64,000 bases of DNA from Hydrangea macrophylla (taxonomy: Eukaryota; Streptophyta; Magnoliopsida; Cornales; Hydrangeaceae). The position numbers were made by a program, and so were the translations under genes. Each line of letters opens with the position of its first letter. Within the stretch, counting starts at the first letter, position 1. This document shows, one piece after another, positions 57,209 through 64,000 of the stretch. The notes under the pieces were generated by a model. The model saw nothing but the letters and a program-made list of their open reading frames with translations, made no database searches and was not told the origin of the DNA. The stretch lies in assembly GCA_033977485.1 (NCBI GenBank), contig CM066991.1, positions 29,385,850 through 29,449,849 of the forward strand, read 5' to 3'.

Positions 57209-58654
57209 TCTTCTACAAAGGCTTTGGAAGACCAAGTTATCACGATTCATGTCCGACTGTTACCTTTAGTGGCAAAGAGAGGTTGGTATACTAGCACTAA
57301 TTCTGTTTTAATGGAGGACGACGACTGGAGAAGGCCTATCATTGAGTACCTGAATCACCCAAATGTCAGGGTAGACCGGAAAGTTAGATTGTTCGCAGTC
57401 CGATTTGTGATACTTGATGGAGAATTGTTTAAAAAGCCCATCGGTGACGACGTGATTTTGAGGTGTTTAGGTAAGAAACAGGCCATGCAGGTGATGGCCG
57501 AAGTGCATGAAGGGATCTGTGGGGCTCATCAGGCCGGTACAAAAATGAAATGGTTGCTGAGAAGGTATAACTATTATTGGCCAGGTATGCTGAAGGATTG
57601 TATCAGCAATGCAAAGGGATGCCAAGCGTGTCAGAAGCATGGCCCGATCCAGCATGTACCGGCTAAGGAGCTCCAACCAATAATAAAACCATGGCCGTTC
57701 AGGGGATGGGCTATGGATCTAATTGGTAAAGTCCTGCCACCATCATCAGGCCAACACTGTTTCATTATAGTGGCGACGGATTACTTTACTAAGTGGGCCG
57801 AGGCCATACCATGTAAAACGGTGACCCAGGCCACCGTGATAAAATTCATTGAAGAACACATCATACATCGATTCGGCCTGCCAGAAACCATAACGGCCGA
57901 CCAAGGGTCTGTGTTCACAGGGGCCGAGACGACCGCTTTTGCGGAGAGCAGAGGGATTAAAATTCTCAATTCTACCCCATACTATGCTCAAGTTAACGGT
58001 CAGGCCGAGTCAACCAACAAGATCCTTAAGGGGATCGTTGAGAAGTTGATCGATGAGAACCCTAGGGAGTGGGACAAGTTGTTGTCTGAGACACTATGGG
58101 CCTATCGGACGTCTAAGAGGTCTAGTACCGGAGTCACACCATTCATGTTAACTTACGGGCACAATGCTATGTTACCAATGGAAGTCACCGTCCGATCGGC
58201 CAGGAGAGCTTTACAGAACCAGCTTGAACCCGCAGAATACACAGAGGCTATGATAGTTGAGTTGGAAGGACTTGATGAAACGAGGCTCATGGCCTTAGAC
58301 TCGTTAAAAGTGCAGAAGCAGCGGGCCGCCCGAGCTTATAACAAGAGGGTAAAAGTGAAATCTTTTAGTACAGAAGACTTGGTATGGAAGGCCGTTTTAC
58401 CTATCGGGGACAAGGATAATCGGTACGGTAAATGGTCGGTCAACTGGGAGGGTCCTTTCATTATACATCACGTCAAGAATGGTGGTGCTTACAGACTGCG
58501 TGATATGGATGGAGGTATTCATCCTAGATTAATAAACGGTCAATACTTGAAGTCTTATTACCCTACTATGTGGAAAACTATTGATTTGAACTATAATCCA
58601 AATCCAGGGTTAGAATACAACCAACTCATTAACTACGACCCTGAGCCAGAGTAA
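57209..58654 (+). pseudogene. Integrase of the Tat-type element
   Basis: Same frame as the RT after the TAG at 57206. Has the HHCC finger (HEGICGAHQAGTK, then CQACQ), the catalytic core with WAMDLIG, TADQGSVFTG and NGQAES (D, D, E), and a C-terminal GPFIIHHV module with YRLRDMDG. No chromodomain follows. Open from 57224 to 58654 and ends DPEPE. Confidence 0.85.
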
Positions 58655-58744
58655 CAAAAATATTGTTTGTATTGATAAGGCTGAGCACAGCTTACTTACA
58701 AATATATATGAATAAAAAAATAAGTACAAAAGAGGAGTCGGCTT
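58655..58744. other. Junction between integrase and the antisense ORF
   Basis: AT-rich spacer with AATATATATGAATAAAAAAAT that could hold a 3'-processing signal for either strand. No gene. Confidence 0.4.
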
Positions 58745-59446
58745 CTAGGCCGACCCAAAATTCCTAAGCTTAGCCTTCAAGTCTTCCCAGGTCTTGACGG
58801 CTCCAGACCGGTCCCTCTTGGCCTTCTCTAGCTTTTGGGCCCAAGCCCGGGATATGGGAACACTGGCTTGCAGTTAATCGCTGCACTTCTGGGCGTCGCC
58901 ACCAAGTAAAGATAATGCCTCATCAATTTTCCCAATGGAGGCGTTGTTGGTAACAACCTCGGCCTCACATTGGGCGAGTTGAGTTTTTAGTGCAGCGATA
59001 CGGGTCTGCAGCCAAGAGTCCCTTGCAAGCATTTGAGCCCGAGAAGCCTTCCCCGCCTCAAACTTAACCTTGGCCCCTTCCAGAAACTTCAAGGCCTTCT
59101 GACGGGAGCCCAAGTGAAGTTCCGCATCAGCTTGAATTTTCAAGGCCGATCTATCCATAAGACGGGCACTGGGGAGTCTCTCTTTTATCTCTAGGAGTAA
59201 TGATAGCTGCCCGTCTGAGAGAGAGGGATCGGCCATGAGAGTGTTCAAGGCTGTGTCAATATCAGCAGCAGCAGGAAGATTGGAAAATTCCTGGTTAGTC
59301 AGTTCGAGGAGTAGATCCTTGGCTTGTTGCAGTAGGGAAGGAGAAACCGCTTCTGGCTCCAAGGGGCCAAGGTCAAAAGCTCTCAGGTCCAGGCCCGAGA
59401 AGAAGTCGTTGAAGGGAATTATTGGTACTGGACCTGAGGGATCGGC
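58745..59446 (-). pseudogene. Antisense ORF, exon 3
   Basis: Minus strand, begins after an ACAG acceptor at 59447-59450 with GCCGATCCC in phase 0. It encodes a helical, Leu/Ala/Lys-rich segment (LLLEIKERLPSARLMD, LKIQADAELHLGSRQKALKF), likely coiled coil. A TAA at 58874-58876 interrupts it, but the frame continues with KLEKAKRDRSGAVKTWEDLK to a TAG at 58745-58747, so the TAA looks secondary. Antisense ORFs here are typical of Tat elements; their role is unknown. Confidence 0.7.
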
Positions 59447-59520
59447 CTGTTCGAGAGGATGCAGTTAGGCAGGGTTTTTGGAAAAATTATACGAATTAAC
59501 ATAAAGCAACACTGCAATAC

Positions 59521-60099
59521 CTGGGTGTGAGGACTAAGGGAGGCCGAGATAGCTCCGCGAATATTGGCCTCACTTGGTTGAGAAGGTGTTGGTTGTGGAG
59601 AAGAAGGGTGGCCGGTCTCCATCTCAGGACTCGTCGAAGCCACCGTTGTCTGCAGGACTTCAGCTCCTGGGACTGAGCCCGAATTATTATCACCGGCCTC
59701 TGTGGCAGATGCTTCAGGAGGACTGACCTCAGCCACTACTGATCCTGCTATTGTGTGAACAGGAGGACCCATGGCCGCGGTAGGCTCCCCTTGCCCGGTT
59801 TCAACATCAGATGGGACGGTTTGGTCTACCTCGTCCGCAGCAGCTTCGACGGTAACTCCAGCATCGACCAAGTCCTCAGTACTGGAAGAGAGGACGACAT
59901 GCTCCGGAGCTTGGATGGAGGCAGCAAGGTCCTCGTCTCCGCTTGAAGGAGTTAGAGGAGGCACGATGTGAAGTGGCATCACCCGTGCGGCCACTTGCTC
60001 TAGATGAGCCGTTGCAGAGGCCGGTGATGTAGGGAGAGTTGGAGGAAGAGTCTGAGCGAGATTTGGAAGTGGATCCTCTCCTGAGTCTTCGTCAGCAAG
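59521..60099 (-). pseudogene. Antisense ORF, exon 2
   Basis: 193 codons, phase 0 at both ends. Preceded by an acceptor TCTTTGCAG (60100-60108 on the minus strand) and followed by the donor CAG-GTATTG at 59520. Encodes an acidic Pro/Ser/Thr-rich disordered region beginning LADEDSGEDP and ending SLSPHTQ. The long ORF 59419-60564 that overlaps it includes both introns and part of the later LTR insertion, so it is not the real product. Confidence 0.65.
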
Positions 60100-60184
60100 C
60101 TGCAAAGATAGAACAAAATGATTAATACTGAATGAAAGGAATTCGGGCTCAATCAACAAAGCAAAGGGAAGACCAAATCTGAAC

Positions 60185-60470
60185 AGAGGCCGGTGTTGTT
60201 TTTTGTTTCTTTTGAGATGGACCCTTGCCCGGAGTTGGTTTGCGAGCCGGTCTCTTGGCAATTTGCTTACGCCGGATTGGAGCTGCTGTTGGTACAGGGA
60301 CATCGGCCACAGTGGCTGATGTTGCAGTAAAAGGCACCAGGGCCTCAGCAGCGGTGCTTGAAAATATGCTTCGAGCCCGTTCACCCCACCACTGGGTGAA
60401 TTCCTCTGATACAATTGGCCGGGCAGAGAAGGGTGTAAAGTTGAACGCGGCTTTGAGCCGGTCCGACCTT
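60185..60470 (-). pseudogene. Antisense ORF, exon 1 (truncated by LTR insertion)
   Basis: Minus strand from the insertion point at 60470: RSDRLKAAFNFTPF, then VSEEFTQWWGERA and a basic tail RRKQIAKRPARKPTPGK. The F..WW pattern resembles the C-terminal end of the aminotransferase-like plant mobile domain (PMD) often found in such antisense ORFs. The most likely phase-0 donor is at 60184 (GTTCAG, weak), giving an 85-nt intron to 60100. The 5' part must lie beyond the inserted element, outside the window. Confidence 0.5.
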
Positions 60471-60727
60471 TGTAGACACCCCAATTTTGACCGACCGTCG
60501 AATTTAGGAGAGTGTCGCCTCCGTATCCGATGATGACAAGGATCGAAAAATCGAAGTATTCCAAGCTCTTCAGAAAATCTCCAAAACGCGATAAAATTTC
60601 ACAGAAAGAGGAAAAATACCAGGTATTTAGAGGAATTCAGGAAAAAGACATGATTTTTGGAAAGGATCTTCAAAAATAATTTGTTTCAAAAAGAGAAAAG
60701 ACCTCAAAAGGGGAATCTCACCAAAAC

Positions 60728-61046
60728 ACGGCACACGGCGGATTCCGCGGCACTCCTTGAGTGCCGCGCGGCAGTCAGAGAGTGCCGCTGCAGCATTCTC
60801 CGAGTGCCGCCACAGACTTCTGACTGCCGTTCACTTTTTAAGTCTGTATTTTACAGCGCAATACGTATGCGTATGCAGATAAGAACAAAAAACTGATAAA
60901 GTAAGACTGACAAAAAAGCGGCAATTAATTAAATGACGCGGCAGTTGATGAGAGCCGCGCGGCACTCACGAAGTGCCGCAACGGCAGTTGTTGAGTGCCG
61001 CAACGGCATTCACGGACTGCCGCGCCAGGTTTCTGACCGCCGCGCT
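60728..61046. repeat. Two clusters of GAGTGCCGC/GCGGCACTC motifs
   Basis: Direct and inverted copies of AGTGCCGC (60728-60830 and 60917-61046), interleaved with CTGCCG words, 110-430 bases upstream of the TATA box. CpG-rich against an AT-rich background. Possible upstream regulatory array. The small ORFs over it (60657-60896, 60933-61205) are compositional. Confidence 0.75.
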
Positions 61047-61153
61047 GGGCAGCAGTCTGCTCAATTTCAGAAAGTACGCTTTGTACCACCAAATGGGAGA
61101 ATTACACCTGTTTTTTGCTCCGAAATTCACCAAAAATACCTGTTAATTTTGTC

Positions 61154-61160
61154 TATATAT
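61154..61160 (+). promoter_or_regulatory. TATA-like box of the Ogre-like LTR
   Basis: GTCTATATATGAAGAGG, 683 bases into the LTR. Confidence 0.5.
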
Positions 61161-63413
61161 GAAGAGGTATCTTCATTGAGAGGGGGACACCAAGAAACAT
61201 ATTGAGAGAGAGAGAGCACATGCAAAATACTTCCATTACACCAACATTTTTTAGAGAAAAAGAAGAGTGTTTAGGGAATTAGAAAGAAGAACTTGGAAGA
61301 TCTTCAAAGGAGAGAAAACTTTGAGGATAATTTGGAGGTGATCCTCTAAACCTAGATTATTTGCTTACTCTTTCTTTTCTTGAAATTTCTAAATCTTAGA
61401 ACATTTCATCATCTTTCTTCATTTCAAACTTAGTAGTCTTTTGTTCCCAATACTTCTTTCTTTTTTTTTCTTTTTTTTGTTTGTTTTCTTCTCTTAAAGG
61501 TCTTGGAGATCTTCAATATCTCTATTGATCTTTTGAGCATGATCCTTTGAATCTCATGTAAGCTCATGCTCTACATGGAAGTCAAAACTTGATCATCACT
61601 TTATTTAACATAGATAGGACCCAAGTCCATGTTCATGACTTGGATCCTCTAAACTTGGTGTCTCATGGAAACCTTTCCATTTTCCTTTGAAAACTACCAA
61701 GTATTGGTTGCACCTTCATCTCCAATGATCATCCAATGATAAGAGACTTGTGATTTTGGGTCTAAGCCTCTTTTCATGGTTTAGAATCCTCATCTTGAGA
61801 TTTCATGAATATCCATCCATACTTCACTTGAAATCCATGAAAGTAAAAGTTGTAGTCTCCAATGACTATCAAATGGTAGGAGAAGTGATTTGGTTTATCC
61901 CAACTTCATGATTTAATAGTTGGGGTTACCAAATGAAAGTTGAACTTGACAAATAAAAAACAGTGAATCCACAAACTGTTTTTGATCAAAGATTTTTGGT
62001 TCGAAATCTAACCGTTGAAATCGATTGAAACCAACGGGAAAGTGTCAATAACATGATATTCTACCGCTGTAATTTTTGTTTTAAGGTGGTTTCATGTTTA
62101 GGATGGTTTGATCATGAGTTTTGTGACACAAATACAATCTGCCCAGAGTTTCAGAATAGTTTCAGAACAGTGACACTCTTTTGAAACAATTAAATCAGAA
62201 TTCTAACAAAGTGTTTGTGACTCAAAATAATTTTTTCTATGAAGTTTAATGTGTTAGGAAGTCACCCTAAAAAGAACAAGGCGATTCGGATTTTTTTACT
62301 ATTTTTAATAAATCGTGCAAGAATTCTGGACAGGAGGTTGTAAAGTGCCGAGTGATGTCTAGTATTTTTCATATTCCCGGAGATCCGACCGTTGGAACTT
62401 TGATTTTCTTTTTGATTTGAAAACTAGACTCACAGAGGCATATTGAGTCCAAAAATCATCAAGATCAAACCATGGGAGCCATGCCTTTTATTTCTTTGGA
62501 GTTCGGGTCTGCTCTCTGGAATTTTCATAGTTTTGTTACAATTTATGCTTACTTTGTAAATAAGGGTCTAAATGACTTTTCTATGATCTAGGGCTTAAAC
62601 TAGGCTTTAATAATGATTAGTTGAGCTTGAATTCAAAGTTTAAGAGTATTTCATAGTTTATCCTTGTCCATGTACATATTCATCTATATGATTCGACATT
62701 TGTAATTAAGACTTATTTGCTTTGGATTTAATTACGTTAGATGGATTTAAGCTAGAAATTTAGGATTCTCATTTTGTTATGCATATCATGTGGACTAACC
62801 CTTTGTTTTGTAGCGCTATTAAGGTACAATTTCTAGAACTCCTCTTTAGTTTATCTTAATTTCTTGTTTTTATTGATTTTTCGACTTAATGCGCGACACC
62901 TTAGAATTAGGTTTTGCCTTATGTGTATATATGATTAGAGACTCTTTTTAGGATTTTCTTTTATTCGCATACATTGCACGTTTATTATCGCTGCTGGATC
63001 TCGGGTAAGTTCACTCGTTCTCTATTGCATATCATATCGCTTGTTACCTGAATTACGTGGCTTTTGAATGATATTTTGTCAATTGCAATTTTACACCCTT
63101 TGGACATGCTTTTGTGATGTATATGTATATATGTATTAGTTGAGGGCATGCTTAGATTAATAAATTTGATTAAAAGGATGTTGAGTAGAGGTCTATCGCA
63201 AGATAGGATGAGAGAGGGTGTTTTAGTCCGATGGGCTCCTTACTCTCTCATTCCATAATCCCCGGACCTAGTTAATCTCTGGTTTCTAAAAGATCAGTTT
63301 GCTTTTAAAATGGTTTCTTAATTTTCCTTTTAAAAATTAAGTGGCGACTCGTTTTGTTTTAGAAATTGATTTTGAAAAGCTGTGGGTAAGTCAAACCTGC
63401 GATATCCACAATT

Positions 63414-63431
63414 TGGCGACTCTGCTGGGGA
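63414..63431 (+). other. Primer binding site of the Ogre-like element
   Basis: TGGCGACTCTGCTGGGGA, 3 bases after the LTR end. This resembles the tRNA-Arg-type sites of Ogre elements. The following TCGAACCC extends complementarity into a tRNA T-arm (GGGTTCGA), so about 26 bases could pair. Confidence 0.7.
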
Positions 63432-64000
63432 TCGAACCCAGAATCTCTGGTTTCGCAGACCAGAATTCTGATTTTGGGTTCACTTGAGGATTAGACTTGA
63501 AAAATATCCTTTTAATCGAATTAATCAATCTTTGTGTGCCTGTTGCATTTCACTTGCATGTTCAGCCAGTCGATTGCACGGAACTATGACCTTGGAGGCT
63601 CGGGGCAACCCGGTCGGTCAAGTCATCATGGGACTGTGTGATCACCCTTGATCTCGTACCATGATTTGGTATATGAAGCATCCTATCGGGTGTGTGTCAA
63701 GGGTCCCTTATTTGACCAAAACCCAACCTTTGCATGATAGTTTCCATAGAACCTTTCAAAAAAATTAGGGAATCAATTCTTGATTAGGGTTATGTGCTAG
63801 GGAGTTTTGTATGCCCAAAAGGGATTATTTGAGATGATGACGATGCTTGCTTGATAAAAGATGTGTAACCATTTAATCACCTTTTAGCAATTCCTTCTCA
63901 TGTCCCACGACATTTGGGAACATGCTGAATTTTGATTATATGATTACATCTCTTACATTTTGCTAAGCTAGGCATCATTGACCTTGTAGGCATCCGAATT
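63432..64000 (+). other. Start of the Ogre-like internal region
   Basis: Non-coding leader as far as the window goes; no ORF of note. Ogre elements usually have an extra ORF before gag, which would lie further right. Confidence 0.5.

Larger units (their letters stand above)
49972..60470 (+). mobile_element. Tat/Retand-type Ty3/gypsy retrotransposon, decayed, 3' part interrupted
   Basis: Contains a 5' LTR, primer site, gag, protease, RT-RNase H, a second RNase H, integrase, and then an antisense spliced ORF between integrase and the (unseen) 3' LTR. Dual RNase H and an antisense ORF after pol are marks of the Tat lineage (Retand, Grande and relatives). The coding part has at least three frameshifts and three in-frame stops. 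An Ogre-like LTR is inserted at 60471, so the 3' end lies beyond the window. Confidence 0.85.
60471..63410 (+). mobile_element. 5' LTR of an Ogre-like retrotransposon
   Basis: Begins TGTAGACACCCCAATTTTG and ends GATATCCACA just before a primer site, so about 2940 bp. The start is shared with the solo LTR at 14100 (minus). TATA-like CTATATATGAAG at 61154-61160. CpG-containing motif arrays lie upstream of it (60728-60830 and 60917-61046). The long AT-rich rest is non-coding. Inserted in exon 1 of the Tat antisense ORF; the other end and the duplication (expected ACCTT, 60466-60470) are outside the window. Confidence 0.75.

Noticed and set aside
59419..60564. 381-codon minus ORF as one gene
   Set aside because: It reads through a Tat antisense intron and 94 bases of the later LTR insertion; the exon model at 58745-60470 explains the sequence better.

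Overview
The window looks like repeat-dominated nuclear DNA of a flowering plant, probably a eudicot. It is AT-rich and contains LTR retrotransposons of plant-specific lineages (Tekay/Del chromovirus, Tat with an antisense ORF, Ogre-like LTRs), CACTA transposon ends, MULE and PIF/Harbinger MITEs, and an old caulimovirid-like insertion. There are no prokaryotic signals. Only one intact host-type gene is convincing: a 61-codon ARGOS/OSR-family ORF at 47072-47257 on the minus strand.

Layout. 1-1.9 kb: broken caulimovirid-like movement-protein region (minus). 3583-6056: solo LTR flanked by perfect TTGTA duplications. 6566 onward: left end of a CACTA element carrying a fragment of a respiratory burst oxidase (RBOH) exon. 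That element is interrupted by an Ogre-like solo LTR (7804-14100, ATTAC duplications), which is itself interrupted by another solo LTR (10012-12900). 15-18 kb and 27.1-31.2 kb: remains of an old minus-strand Ty3/gypsy element, split by a young Tekay-type element at 18186-27143 (GTTTC duplications, LTRs about 99.7% identical, one open gag-pol frame broken only by four stop codons). 31.99-43.09 kb: CACTA-like DNA with one left end, two right ends, a Harbinger MITE and several exon-like stretches. 43.3-45.1 kb: LTR fragment. 45.2-49.9 kb: mostly unique-looking DNA with the OSR-type gene, a long inverted repeat and a MULE MITE. 49.97-60.47 kb: decayed Tat/Retand-type element (5' LTR, gag, protease, RT, two RNase H, integrase, spliced antisense ORF). 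60.47 kb to the end: Ogre-like LTR with its primer binding site, inserted into the antisense ORF.

The most interesting pattern is structural. Several unrelated-looking LTRs carry, between the predicted TATA box and the LTR 3' end, tandem short inverted repeats whose loop sequence is constant while the stem arms change together from copy to copy. In three of these LTRs the array is followed by one stronger hairpin. The compensatory stem changes argue that a fold in the LTR transcript, rather than a sequence, has been kept. Some of the same LTRs also hold dense CpG-containing motif arrays. All boundaries and alignments were made by eye, and no database search was possible.
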